Source: a bacterium
Lineage (GTDB): Bacteria > SZUA-79 > Acidulodesulfobacterales > Acidulodesulfobacteraceae
Reading direction: 5' to 3'
Assembly (NCBI GenBank): GCA_021828445.1
Contig: JAJZJD010000001.1
Coordinates: 1-57,449, forward strand
DNA length: 57,449 bases
The first letter of the stretch is position 1, and every line of letters begins with the position of its first letter. This document shows positions 1 through 8,764 of the stretch, one piece after another. The translations under genes were made by a program, and so were the position numbers. Below the pieces are notes generated by a model. The model was not told the origin of the DNA. It saw nothing but the letters and a program-made list of their open reading frames with translations, and made no database searches.

Positions 1-1332
1 TCTACTAACGACGTTTATCATGTATATACGGTCGATGCCCATTCTTTAAACGGTATATTTTATCTTGAAAATATGGCAAATTTTAAAATAAATAACGAAC
101 TTAAAGAAGTATTTGAAGATTTAAGTCCGGAAGATATGCTTATTTTAAATTTTTCGCTTCTTCTTCACGATATCGGCAAAGGATATTCCGCCCATCACGA
201 GTCTATAGGCTCTAAAATAGCGGTTAAAATCGCAAAAAGAATAGGTTTCGGTTCAAATGTTTCCGATACCGTAGAATTTTTGATTTTAAATCATTTCGTT
301 CTTCCGCTGACTTCCGAAAGAAGAGATATTCACGATCCGGCTACTATTAAATACGTTGCCGGTATCGTTAAAGACGTAGAGCGCTTAAAGCTTCTTTTTA
401 TCGTGAGTATCTGCGATTCTATGGCGGTTTCTAAAACAAGGTTTAATTCATGGAGGAAGATGCTTTTGGTCGAACTTTACCAAAGAACGCTGTCGTATTT
501 AAAAAACACGGAAGAATATTTTAAAGACGACGGTTACCATATAAATGCGGTATATGAATACGCAGAAACGCTAAGAGGAAAAAAAGGATTTAAATTTCTT
601 GAAAATATTAAGGATTTAAAAGAATTTATATCGGATTTTATTAATAAATTTTACTCTCCCGGCAAGTACTTGGCAAGAGAAAGCAAAGAAAATATTTTGC
701 TGCACTTAAAATTGTTTTCTAAAATAACCGAGTCCCATAGATTTAATTTTGTAGCAAAAATGCACGAAACGGAAGATTATTACGAAATAGTAATTTGCGG
801 AGAAGACAGCAAAGCAATATTTTCGAATATAACGGGAGTTTTATCGTATTTTGATTTTAATATATTAAGCGCCGATATAAACACAAGAAAAGACGGTAAA
901 TTTGTAGATACTTTTTTTGTAAACCATATATACAAAAAAGTTGACGGAGATATCGACTGGCATAAACTAAGAAAAACTTTCTTTAACGTTTTTAACGGAA
1001 CGGAAAAATTGGAGGAAAAGTTAAAAAATAAAAGAAAAAGCGAAAGTTTATACGCAAAGAGCGGACCCAGAGTTATAACTTCCGCAGAGATTTACAATAA
1101 TATGAGCGGCGAATTTACCGTGATAGAAATACAGGCTTTAGACAGAAAAGGACTTTTGCACGATATAGGAAAAATTTTTAATTCGTTCAATATTGACATT
1201 TTTGTTTCTAAAATTACGACGCAGGGGAATAAAGCCTATGATACGTTTTATGTTAAAAATTATCAAGGCGGCAAAATAAGGAATTTACTTTTAATGAAAA
1301 AAATAAAACAAACCGTTATAGATATGCTTTAA
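1..1332 (+). CDS. glnD: PII uridylyltransferase/uridylyl-removing enzyme, C-terminal part (partial at window edge)
   Basis: The reading frame is open from base 1, so the gene enters from the left; the first Met at 73 is internal. Visible parts are an HD phosphohydrolase motif (LLLHDIGKGYSAHHE, about residue 55 of the fragment) and two C-terminal ACT domains, near residues 255-310 and 370-440. This order matches the second half of GlnD, which normally has about 850-900 residues; the N-terminal nucleotidyltransferase domain lies outside the window. GlnD uridylylates PII under nitrogen limitation and removes UMP when glutamine is high. A PII protein with the target Tyr51 is encoded at 8765. HD plus paired ACT domains also occur separately in other proteins, but this combination and spacing favour GlnD. 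Confidence 0.88.
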   Translation, partial: STNDVYHVYTVDAHSLNGIFYLENMANFKINNELKEVFEDLSPEDMLILNFSLLLHDIGKGYSAHHESIGSKIAVKIAKRIGFGSNVSDTVEFLILNHFVLPLTSERRDIHDPATIKYVAGIVKDVERLKLLFIVSICDSMAVSKTRFNSWRKMLLVELYQRTLSYLKNTEEYFKDDGYHINAVYEYAETLRGKKGFKFLENIKDLKEFISDFINKFYSPGKYLARESKENILLHLKLFSKITESHRFNFVAKMHETEDYYEIVICGEDSKAIFSNITGVLSYFDFNILSADINTRKDGKFVDTFFVNHIYKKVDGDIDWHKLRKTFFNVFNGTEKLEEKLKNKRKSESLYAKSGPRVITSAEIYNNMSGEFTVIEIQALDRKGLLHDIGKIFNSFNIDIFVSKITTQGNKAYDTFYVKNYQGGKIRNLLLMKKIKQTVIDML

Positions 1333-1371
1333 AACACCTCGTTTAATTTTCTTGACTAAAAGCATTATATT

Positions 1372-1650
1372 GTGATAAAAATATTAATTATGGCTGCCGA
1401 ACCGAAAACAAAAACATTTGCGGAAATTTATGAATCGCAGGGACATTATTTAGAAGCATTGAATATTTATATAGACCTTCTAAAAGAAAATCCTTTCGAC
1501 GAAGAATCTTTGGGTAGTATAAAAAGGCTTCAAGGCTTAATTAAAACAGATAAAGAAAACGACAATAAAAAACGTCAAAACGTAATATCTGCTTTAGAAA
1601 ATTTTCTGCAGAAAACTTACGCCTACAAAAAAAGTTCCTCACTGCTCTGA
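1372..1650 (+). CDS. small TPR-like protein of unknown function
   Basis: The 92-codon frame opens with GTG at 1372; an ATG at 1390 is an equally possible start. Residues 15-55 (FAEIYESQGHYLEALNIYID) read as one tetratricopeptide-type helix pair, followed by a Lys/Asn-rich linker and another helix. It lies 39 bp after glnD and 39 bp before the peptidase gene on the same strand, so it is probably co-transcribed. No signal peptide or membrane segment is visible. Small TPR proteins of this type usually serve as protein-interaction adaptors. I cannot assign a partner or role. Confidence 0.6.
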   Translation: MIKILIMAAEPKTKTFAEIYESQGHYLEALNIYIDLLKENPFDEESLGSIKRLQGLIKTDKENDNKKRQNVISALENFLQKTYAYKKSSSLL

Positions 1651-1689
1651 GTAAATATAAAAGTAAATAAAAGGATATAAAAATAATCC

Positions 1690-2796
1690 ATGCTTAATTT
1701 GCAGGAACTTGCTTCAAATATAGTCGAAAAAAAAGCTTCCGGAATTTTAATAAAAAAACCGGCAAATATCTTTTTCGTCTCTAATTTTTCAGGCAGCGGA
1801 TATTTGTATTTTTCGGTTTCAGGAGAAATTATTCTTTATACCGATGCCAGATATTCAGAAAGAGCCGCTAAAGAATGTTTTAAAAATGTTAAGATAATCG
1901 AAATAAAAGAAGCATTCAAGAATATAGCCTCCGATATATCGCTGAGAGCCGGCTTAAGCGGTTTTTCTTCTATACTGTTTGAATCAGATTATATTACTTA
2001 CGACGAATATGAATCGTTTGCCAAAGAATTTGGAAATAAGTTAAATTTTATTCCGGCAGGCGCTTTTTTGTCTAAAATCAGAACAATTAAAGACAAAAAA
2101 GAACTTGATTATATAATGCAGGCGGTTTCAGTATCAGAAAAAGCCGTTATAGACATGCTCATGAAAATTGTCTGCAGTAACGAATCGGAATGTATTTCCG
2201 AGAAAAAAGCTTCTTTAATTTATAAAAAAAATCTTTTAGATTTTTATTCCGCGGAATCTTTTGAAACGATAGTGCTTTCCGGCAGAAATTCAAGTATTCC
2301 GCACGGCTTGCCTTCGGCGGATAAAATTATTTCAAAGAGCGGCGTTTTATTATGCGACTTTGGAGCGGAAATTAACGGATATAAGAGCGACGAGACGTTT
2401 ACGGTTCATCTCGGAAAACCGGACAAGAAATTTTTAGACGTTTACGACGCGGTTTATACGGCGCAGCAGAAGGCTATTTCAAAAATAAAACCGGGCGTAA
2501 AATTCGGCAGTTTAGACAAAACGGCGCGCGATTATATAGAAAAACGAGGTTACGGAAAATATTTTACTCATTCTTTGGGACACGGCGTAGGATTAGACAT
2601 ACATGAATATCCGTACGTCGGCAAAAAAAACTTGGATACGGTTAAGGAAGGAATGGTGTTTACCGTGGAGCCGGGCGTTTATTTAGAGGGTGAATTCGGC
2701 GTAAGAATAGAAGATATGTGTTATGTGGAACGCGAAGGGGCAAGGATTATAACCGGCATTAAAAAAAATAAGCATTGCGTAGAAGGTTTGCTATAG
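1690..2796 (+). CDS. M24 family metallopeptidase, Xaa-Pro aminopeptidase type
   Basis: The 368-residue product has the creatinase-like N-terminal domain (residues 1-130) and the pita-bread M24 catalytic domain (135-368). The metal ligands of the family are visible in order: Asp in CDFGAEINGYKSDETF (two Asp), His in HSLGHGVGLDIHEYP, Glu in FTVEPGVYLE and Glu in GVRIEDMCYV. An upstream His of the active site is in IPHGLPS. The enzyme is predicted to be a cytosolic two-metal aminopeptidase removing the N-terminal residue before proline. It directly precedes efp, a frequent neighbour order in bacteria and fitting because both deal with proline-containing peptides. Length is typical of the short PepP/PepQ-like group; which of the two is not resolved. 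Confidence 0.87.
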   Translation: MLNLQELASNIVEKKASGILIKKPANIFFVSNFSGSGYLYFSVSGEIILYTDARYSERAAKECFKNVKIIEIKEAFKNIASDISLRAGLSGFSSILFESDYITYDEYESFAKEFGNKLNFIPAGAFLSKIRTIKDKKELDYIMQAVSVSEKAVIDMLMKIVCSNESECISEKKASLIYKKNLLDFYSAESFETIVLSGRNSSIPHGLPSADKIISKSGVLLCDFGAEINGYKSDETFTVHLGKPDKKFLDVYDAVYTAQQKAISKIKPGVKFGSLDKTARDYIEKRGYGKYFTHSLGHGVGLDIHEYPYVGKKNLDTVKEGMVFTVEPGVYLEGEFGVRIEDMCYVEREGARIITGIKKNKHCVEGLL

Positions 2797-2948
2797 ATTT
2801 AAAATTAATGTTAAATTTAATAGTTGATTTTTATTCCGCTTTGTTTTAAATTAATTAATGCGTTGAAAGTAAAAACAATTCGCAAACATAAATAATAAAT
2901 ATTAGTATATTAAAATTAAAATATTACATATAACGGAGGTTTTTCTAA

Positions 2949-3518
2949 GTGTATTCTACTACGGATTTTAAAAAAGGGCTTAAGATAGAAATGGATAAGG
3001 AGCCGTACGAAATAATCGACTTTCAGCATGTGAAGCCCGGCAAAGGCGGAGCGTTCGTCAGGACAAAACTGAAGAGCCTTATTTCGGGGAAAGTAATCGA
3101 CAGAACTTTAAGGGCGGGAGAAAAGGTTGAAACGCCTGATATAGAAGAAAAAAATGTGCAGTATCTTTACAGCGAGGGCAGCGATTTTATTTTTATGGAC
3201 AACGAAACGTATGACCAAGTCCATATAGACAAAGGAGCCTGCGCAGAAAGCGCCGGATTTTTGCTTGAAAATATAAACGTTAAAGTACTGTATTATAACG
3301 GCAAACCGATAAATATAGAAACGCCTAATTTTATAGACGTTAAAATAACTCAAACAGAACCGGGTCTTAGAGGCGATACCGTTTCAGGAGCTACCAAACC
3401 TGCAACTTTAGAAACGGGATTAGTTATAAGCGTGCCGTTATTTTTAAACGAAGGCGATTTAATAAAAGTCGATACCAGGACTAAGTCTTATATAGAAAGA
3501 ATAAGCGCAAAACAGTAA
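2949..3518 (+). CDS. efp: translation elongation factor P
   Basis: The 189-residue protein has the three-domain EF-P layout: KOW-like N-terminal domain, OB domain and C-terminal OB domain ending SYIERIS. The modified-loop motif HVKPGKGGAFVRTK is present, with the conserved Lys at residue 32, the family's post-translational modification site. I see no recognisable epmA/epmB-type modification gene in the window. The start is GTG at 2949, preceded by the strong ribosome site CGGAGGT at 2934-2940. EF-P rescues ribosomes stalled on polyproline. The gene is followed by accB, accC and gcvH in one direction, a common bacterial arrangement. Confidence 0.97.
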   Translation: MYSTTDFKKGLKIEMDKEPYEIIDFQHVKPGKGGAFVRTKLKSLISGKVIDRTLRAGEKVETPDIEEKNVQYLYSEGSDFIFMDNETYDQVHIDKGACAESAGFLLENINVKVLYYNGKPINIETPNFIDVKITQTEPGLRGDTVSGATKPATLETGLVISVPLFLNEGDLIKVDTRTKSYIERISAKQ

Positions 3519-3582
3519 AATATCGGCTGCTTGATTTTGATTCTATGAAAATATATCGTCTTGCCGTGTGAAAGGAGAAAAT

Positions 3583-4098
3583 ATGAATATAAAAGACATT
3601 AAAGATTTGGTAAAATTCATTAAATCGAACAAAATTAAAGAGTTTTACTATAAAAAAGGCGACGAAGAGTTTAAAGTTACTCTTGATTCAGATGAATTTT
3701 ATAAAGGCGGACACAGAAATGCATTAATTGAAAAAAAAGCAGAGCGCGGCGCTCAAATTTCCGATTACGAACAAGCCGAACTTGTTAATTTTGCTATAAG
3801 CAGGGCTAACATAGCGGCGGAAGCCGATGCAGCGGCGGCTAAAGTTAAAAATGAACGCCTTAAGGAGATAGTTTCTCCTTTCGTCGGCTCGTTTTATAGG
3901 TCGTCTTCTCCCGATAAACCGTCTTTCGTCGAGGTCGATTCCATAGTCGAAAAAGGAAGTCCGGTTTGTATAGTCGAGGCTATGAAAATTATGAACGAAA
4001 TAGAAGTCGATATGAAATGCAGGATAGTATCCATTCTTGCAGAGAACGGACAATTGGTCGAATTCGGACAGCCATTGTTTTTGGTAGAACCTCTTTAA
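3583..4098 (+). CDS. accB: biotin carboxyl carrier protein of acetyl-CoA carboxylase
   Basis: The product (171 residues from ATG 3583) ends in a biotinyl domain with the motif VEAMKIMNEIE; the Lys is the biotin attachment site. The N-terminal 60 residues are the usual AccB helical part, and a middle stretch rich in Ala and charged residues is the flexible linker. I start at ATG 3583 because AAGGAG at 3572-3576 is the ribosome site; the upstream GTG at 3568 would place that site inside the gene. AccB carries carboxybiotin between AccC and the carboxyltransferase in the first step of fatty acid synthesis. accA/accD are not in the window. Confidence 0.95.
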   Translation: MNIKDIKDLVKFIKSNKIKEFYYKKGDEEFKVTLDSDEFYKGGHRNALIEKKAERGAQISDYEQAELVNFAISRANIAAEADAAAAKVKNERLKEIVSPFVGSFYRSSSPDKPSFVEVDSIVEKGSPVCIVEAMKIMNEIEVDMKCRIVSILAENGQLVEFGQPLFLVEPL

Positions 4099-4174
4099 TA
4101 AAATTTAGGGAATATAAAACTTTATATAAGTTATATAAAATAGGCTTAAAAACAGAAAATAAAAAAAATAAAAT

Positions 4175-5515
4175 ATGTTTAGAAAAATTTTAATTGCCAA
4201 CAGAGGAGAAATTGCGGTCAGAATTATAAGGGCTTGCAAAGAACTGGGCATAAAAACGGTTGCGGTATATTCAACTGCCGACAGGGACAGTCTTCACGTA
4301 AAATATGCCGACCAGAGTATATGCATAGGACCTCCGCCTTCGTCTAAAAGTTATCTTAATATATCTTCTATTATATCTGCGGCGGAAATAACCGACAGCG
4401 AAGCTATACATCCCGGATACGGTTTTTTATCGGAAAATGCAAATTTTGCCGAAATTTGCGAGAATTGCGGCATCAAATTTATCGGGCCTACCTCTTCAAA
4501 TATGAATTCGCTTGGAAATAAGCGAAACGCAAGAAAATTAGTCAAGAGCCTCGGCATTCCGGTTTTGCCCGGCAGCGACGATATAGGCGATAATGAAGAA
4601 GAGATTAAAAAGGCAGCCGAAAAAATAGGATATCCGTTAATACTTAAGGCTTCTATGGGCGGCGGCGGAAGAGGCATCAAGATGGTTTTGACGCCGGCTC
4701 ATTTATCTCAGGCTTATCATCAGGCAAGACAGGAAGCCCAGTCTTTTTTCGGCGACCAGGACGTTTATTTAGAAAAATTTTGCGAAAATCCAAGACATGT
4801 AGAATTTCAGGTGCTTGCTGACAAATACGGCAATGCCGTTTATCTCGGCGAAAGGGATTGTTCTATTCAGAGAAGGCATCAAAAAATTATAGAAGAAGCT
4901 CCGTCTCTTGCCGTGAAATCCGCCGCAAGAAAAAAAATGGGTGCATTAATATTAAAAGTCGTTAAAGAAATAAATTACGTAAATGCTGCAACTTTCGAAT
5001 TTTTATTAGATAAAAACGATGATTTTTATTTTATGGAAGTAAATACCCGCGTCCAGGTCGAACATCCCGTTACCGAGTTTGTTACCGGTATCGATATCAT
5101 TAAGGAACAGATAAGAATAGCAAACGGAGACAGGCTTAAAATAAAACAGGAAGACGTTAAAATTAAAGGACACAGTATAGAGCTTAGGATTAACGCCGAA
5201 GATCCTATAAATTTTAAACCGTCGCCGGGTTTGATAACTAATTATATAAAACCGGGCGGATTCAACGTCAGGGTAGACGATTTGGGATATTGCGGATATA
5301 GCGTACAGCCTTATTACGATTCGTTAATAGCAAAACTTATAGTCTACGATACGAACAGGCTTGGAGCCATAAATAAGGCTAAAAACGCTCTTAACGAATT
5401 TGAAATAGGCGGCATCGAAACCAATATTCCTTTCCTTAAAAGAATATTAAACGACAGCGATTTCATTTCCGGAAAAGTCGATATAGGTTACGTACAGAGA
5501 TTTATCGAAAGATAA
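4175..5515 (+). CDS. accC: biotin carboxylase subunit of acetyl-CoA carboxylase
   Basis: This is a full-length (446 residues) ATP-grasp enzyme. It begins MFRKILIANRGEIAVRI, the diagnostic AccC start. It has the ATP-binding glycine loop KASMGGGGRGIKMV (about residue 160) and the active-site stretch FMEVNTRVQVEHPVTE near residue 288. It carboxylates the biotin of AccB with bicarbonate and ATP. It follows accB by 76 bp on the same strand, and the accB-accC pair is a standard operon. Pyruvate carboxylase subunit A is a close relative, but adjacency to accB and the length favour acetyl-CoA carboxylase. Confidence 0.95.
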   Translation: MFRKILIANRGEIAVRIIRACKELGIKTVAVYSTADRDSLHVKYADQSICIGPPPSSKSYLNISSIISAAEITDSEAIHPGYGFLSENANFAEICENCGIKFIGPTSSNMNSLGNKRNARKLVKSLGIPVLPGSDDIGDNEEEIKKAAEKIGYPLILKASMGGGGRGIKMVLTPAHLSQAYHQARQEAQSFFGDQDVYLEKFCENPRHVEFQVLADKYGNAVYLGERDCSIQRRHQKIIEEAPSLAVKSAARKKMGALILKVVKEINYVNAATFEFLLDKNDDFYFMEVNTRVQVEHPVTEFVTGIDIIKEQIRIANGDRLKIKQEDVKIKGHSIELRINAEDPINFKPSPGLITNYIKPGGFNVRVDDLGYCGYSVQPYYDSLIAKLIVYDTNRLGAINKAKNALNEFEIGGIETNIPFLKRILNDSDFISGKVDIGYVQRFIER

Positions 5516-5719
5516 AAAATAATTAAAATTTATTTAAATTATATAAATTTTATGTTGCAAATATTTTAATAAAATTATTAAATAAAATATATATCGTAAA
5601 TTATATATATTAAATACCGCATAATTTACGCGTTGCAGTTATTATATGCTGTAAGCAAAAAAGGCATTAATAAATATAATCATCTAAATAATAATAACAG
5701 GGATAGCAAAGGGGGAATT

Positions 5720-6103
5720 ATGGATTTTCCAAAAGGCTTAAAATATAATTCGGAACATATCTGGGTCAAAGTAACCGGCGATAACGCTTTAATAGGAGTG
5801 ACGGACTATGCTCAGGATCAGCTCGGAGACATTATATACGTCGATCTGCCTGAGGCAGGTTATGAACTTGAGCAAAACGAATCTTTCGGCACTATAGAAT
5901 CGGCTAAATCCGTTTCCGAACTTTACGCGCCTGTAAGCGGACACGTGATCAGCGTAAACGACTCCTTGAAAGACGAACCGGAATTAGTAAACGAAGAACC
6001 TTACGATGCCGGATGGCTTCTTAAAGTTAAACTGACTAACGAAGACGAGCTTAACGACCTTATGGATCAGGCGGCATACGAAGAATATTTAAAAAATTCT
6101 TAA
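5720..6103 (+). CDS. gcvH: glycine cleavage system H protein (lipoyl carrier)
   Basis: The product has 127 residues from ATG 5720, the usual GcvH length. It contains HIWVKVTGDNALIGVTDYAQ and the lipoylation site motif GTIESAKSVSEL, where Lys carries lipoate. An upstream in-frame start near 5633 would add an AT-rich, unconserved leader; ATG 5720 follows the ribosome-site-like run AAAGGGGG. The stop codon TAATG (6101-6105) overlaps the start of the octanoyltransferase gene, so translation is probably coupled. No gcvP or gcvT is in the window. GcvH also acts as the hub for lipoyl assembly in bacteria that use LipM, and the neighbour suggests that role here. Confidence 0.94.
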   Translation: MDFPKGLKYNSEHIWVKVTGDNALIGVTDYAQDQLGDIIYVDLPEAGYELEQNESFGTIESAKSVSELYAPVSGHVISVNDSLKDEPELVNEEPYDAGWLLKVKLTNEDELNDLMDQAAYEEYLKNS

Positions 6104-6894
6104 TGAGTTTTAATCTTATAATTTCAGGCGGACATTCCGGCAGTTTTAACATGTCCGCCGACCTTTTTTTATTAAACAAGTATAAAACGGCGGATGCTTT
6201 TTCCGCAAATCCAACCTTAAGGATTTATTATTTTAATCCTCCTGCGTTATCGTTAGGTTTTTTTCAAAAAGATAAGAATACAGACGATAAAATTATCGAA
6301 AAAGCTAAAAACAAGGGTTTCGACGTTGTTTCGAGACCGACCGGCGGCAGGGCGGTTCTTCATAAATCGGAAATAACCTATTCTGTAACCGCATCTTACA
6401 AAAACGGAATTTTTGCCGGAAAGCTTATCGAAACGTATAAAAAAATAAGCGAGTTCCTTTATCTTTTTTTTATCAAACTCGGATTAAAACCGGATAACGG
6501 GGATTATCCGAGTAAAAATATGCATCGCGGTAAAAATAATTTTAATTGTTTTCTTAAAGCCCATTCTTACGAAATAACGTTCGGCGGAAGAAAAATTTGC
6601 GGTAATTCTCAGAGAAGAAACGATTTTGCGTTTCTGCAGCACGGTTCTATTTACATAGATTACAAACCGGAGGAGCATATTGAAATATTCGATAACGAAG
6701 GCGGCGGAAATCATAACGAATATTTTAATAACATTACGGGTATCCGGCAGGAAATCGAAAGAAGTGCAGAATTAAATGAACCAAATAAACAAATTGCCGG
6801 AGAATTAACCTTTAATTATCTTTCCGAAATTTTAGCGGCGTCATTTTCCGAAGCCTATAATTTAAAGCCTCTTATTATTCAAGAAAATATTTGA
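6103..6894 (+). CDS. lipM: octanoyltransferase / lipoate-protein ligase family, LipM-like
   Basis: The 263-residue BPL/LplA/LipB-fold protein has the family motif RPTGGRAVLHKSEITYSV (about residues 81-98), matching LipM and LplA. The later segment FNCFLKAHSYEITFGG then CGNSQRRNDFAFLQHGSI aligns with the Bacillus LipM region in which the catalytic Cys precedes a Gly-Ser/Asn-Gln-x-Arg box and LQHGSI. The Cys in NCFLKAHSYE is at the expected place. LipM moves octanoate from acyl carrier protein onto GcvH, and this gene overlaps gcvH by one base. A lipoate ligase of LplA type is the main alternative. Residues 195-235 are Asn/Gly/Glu-rich and look like a lineage insertion. Confidence 0.8.
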   Translation: MSFNLIISGGHSGSFNMSADLFLLNKYKTADAFSANPTLRIYYFNPPALSLGFFQKDKNTDDKIIEKAKNKGFDVVSRPTGGRAVLHKSEITYSVTASYKNGIFAGKLIETYKKISEFLYLFFIKLGLKPDNGDYPSKNMHRGKNNFNCFLKAHSYEITFGGRKICGNSQRRNDFAFLQHGSIYIDYKPEEHIEIFDNEGGGNHNEYFNNITGIRQEIERSAELNEPNKQIAGELTFNYLSEILAASFSEAYNLKPLIIQENI

Positions 6895-7081
6895 AAAAAT
6901 ATTTTTTGCCTAAATTTTAACCAATAATTTATATATATTAAAAACTGCCTAATTTTTAATCATATAAATCCTGCTTTTATTTAATCTTTAAACTTATAAT
7001 AGTTTTCATTTTTTTTGTTTAATCAAGGCATTCCGCTGTTTTAAGCATTACAAATTTAATAAATTACATAATTGAAACGTT

Positions 7082-7097
7082 TGGCATAAAACTTGCT
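7082..7097 (+). promoter_or_regulatory. sigma54 (-24/-12) promoter for porin-glnK-amtB
   Basis: The sequence TGGCAT-AAAAC-TTGCT matches the sigma54 consensus TGGCAC-N5-TTGCW with exact GG-to-GC spacing. It lies in the 305-bp gap 6895-7199, otherwise AT-rich with no gene visible. The predicted start of transcription is about 7108, giving a leader of about 92 nt with the ribosome site AAGGGGAG before ATG 7200. Sigma54 control fits the nitrogen-related genes that follow (PII and ammonium transporter). No clear NtrC-type enhancer was recognised upstream. Confidence 0.8.
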
Positions 7098-7199
7098 AAT
7101 TAAAAAGTAAGCCGATTTAAAATGTATTCGAGCTAAGGCAGTTAAATTTATCAAGTATACATAAAAAAAAGAAAAAATAAAAATTTAAGGGGAGAAATC

Positions 7200-8672
7200 A
7201 TGAGATTGAAATTCAGAGGATTAATTTTAAGCGCTGTTTTTTTTATTGCGGCATTATTTTTATTAATGTTTGCGGTACATAAAAAGGCCTATGCGGCAAA
7301 TGCCGTTTCTAACGTTGGAAGCGGAAGCGGAAGCGGAAGTTTAAAAATAGGAACAAACGCAAAAATAAAAAAAATAGAAAGAAAATTAGACAAGGCTTTA
7401 ATGGAAATTCAATCTATTAAAAAAGAAAACAAAGCGCAAAATTCCGGAAACTATTTTTCAAACATTCAACTTCTGGGTACGCTGATAGCTTCTTATACCT
7501 ATAACCTTGCAAAACCTGAAGCGGTTAATACCCCTTCTTCTTTCGAGGGAAACGGCAACTACGGAGATAACTGGCAGCCTGACGGATTTGCGGTAAATAA
7601 CGCAGACATAACTATAAGGCGTTCTCCGGGAACTTCTTCCGATCCTTACGGCGTCGGTTTTCATATTTCATTAGATTTTGGGCAGAATATTCAGTTTTAT
7701 AAATCTTATTACGGCGATACGTCATATTTTACAACGCCTTTTGAAGGCAGAACTCCTTACGATATAAGAAAGGCATATATAAATATAAACCTTCCCGTAG
7801 GAAGCGGTCTTGATATTCATATCGGAAAGGAAAACGAACTTCTGGGATTCGAGGCGTTTAATCCGATAAGAAACTGGAACGATACGTATTCGCTGCTGGA
7901 TGCCGCGGAACCGGCAACTTTGACCGGCGTGTTTTTAACGTACAACTTTATACCGGCTCTTACTTCTACACTTGGAATAGCAAATACTTATAACTCCGCA
8001 GTTCCTATAGACAACCTGCCGGTTATAGAACTTAACGAAAGTTACGCCGCAACGGGTATGCTGACATTTAACGGGGGATTTATTTACGGAGAAAACAGCT
8101 ATCTTGTAGGAAACGGCACCGGCGGAAGCACAAGCGGACAACTTTACGAAGACAACCTCAATAAAAGCTTTTACGGCTATATCGACGGCGTATTAAGTCC
8201 TAATCCCGACTGGTCTTTCGTTTTAGACTACGAACTAGGTTTGGGCGGCGGAATAAACGACTCGGTGCTTAACGATAACGGAATTACCGCAAGTAATTTT
8301 AACGGCTATCCGGCTTTAGTCCAAACCTCAAGCAATACATACGATAAATCCCGTTTTTACGGCATAGCGGGCTATATTCACCACCAGCATAATTACGGCT
8401 TTGGACAGGTGGCGGAAACATTAAGGGAAACGGCCGCATACGACCAGAACGGCTTGTGGGAGATGACGAGCACTCCGGGAACAGGCGATGTATATATAGA
8501 TTCAACCCTGACATTTGCTTATCAACCGTCTTTTAAAAATTTTAAAGATGTGCAGCTCAGGCTTGAACTTGAACATCAGGGTTCAAACCATAACGTATAT
8601 TTAGATTCAAACGGATCAGCGACGCACTCTCAGCAGAACACCGTAAACCTGATGATTCTATACAGTTTTTAA
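7200..8672 (+). CDS. outer-membrane beta-barrel porin linked to ammonium uptake
   Basis: The 490-residue product has a Lys/Arg start and hydrophobic core (residues 10-27), with likely signal-peptidase cleavage after AYAANA. A Gly-Ser run (GSGSGSGS) and a short Lys/Glu coiled-coil stretch (about 55-85) follow. The rest alternates polar and aromatic residues in strand-like segments and ends LMILYSF, a typical last barrel strand with terminal Phe. It resembles BBP2/OmpL-like porins. It lies directly before glnK-amtB and downstream of a sigma54 promoter, suggesting uptake of a nitrogen source across the outer membrane; the substrate is inference. The stop codon is inside a dispersed repeat (8666-8702). 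Confidence 0.8.
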   Translation: MRLKFRGLILSAVFFIAALFLLMFAVHKKAYAANAVSNVGSGSGSGSLKIGTNAKIKKIERKLDKALMEIQSIKKENKAQNSGNYFSNIQLLGTLIASYTYNLAKPEAVNTPSSFEGNGNYGDNWQPDGFAVNNADITIRRSPGTSSDPYGVGFHISLDFGQNIQFYKSYYGDTSYFTTPFEGRTPYDIRKAYININLPVGSGLDIHIGKENELLGFEAFNPIRNWNDTYSLLDAAEPATLTGVFLTYNFIPALTSTLGIANTYNSAVPIDNLPVIELNESYAATGMLTFNGGFIYGENSYLVGNGTGGSTSGQLYEDNLNKSFYGYIDGVLSPNPDWSFVLDYELGLGGGINDSVLNDNGITASNFNGYPALVQTSSNTYDKSRFYGIAGYIHHQHNYGFGQVAETLRETAAYDQNGLWEMTSTPGTGDVYIDSTLTFAYQPSFKNFKDVQLRLELEHQGSNHNVYLDSNGSATHSQQNTVNLMILYSF

Positions 8673-8702
8673 AGGTGTCAGATTTATTTATTTGTTTACT
8701 CT
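8666..8702 (+). repeat. dispersed repeat copy A (37 bp)
   Basis: This 37-bp stretch, core AAAGGTGTCAGATTTATTTA, recurs at 31508-31544 with a single mismatch. Related shorter copies are near 30902, 40772 and 48364. This copy spans the porin stop codon and separates the porin gene from glnK. See findings for the family. Confidence 0.75.
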
Positions 8703-8764
8703 TGGCAAGGTTTGCGAGATTGAACAGACTCAAAAAATAATAAAAAAAGGAGGTGAAATTAAAA

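Noticed and set aside
3966..4193. Plus-strand frame overlapping the end of accB
   Set aside because: Out of frame with the biotinyl domain of accB and without own domain or ribosome site; a shadow frame.
8704..8718. A second sigma54-like sequence (TTGGCAAGGTTTGCG) before glnK
   Set aside because: The GG-to-GC distance is two bases too short for a -24/-12 promoter, and the core -12 context is poor.
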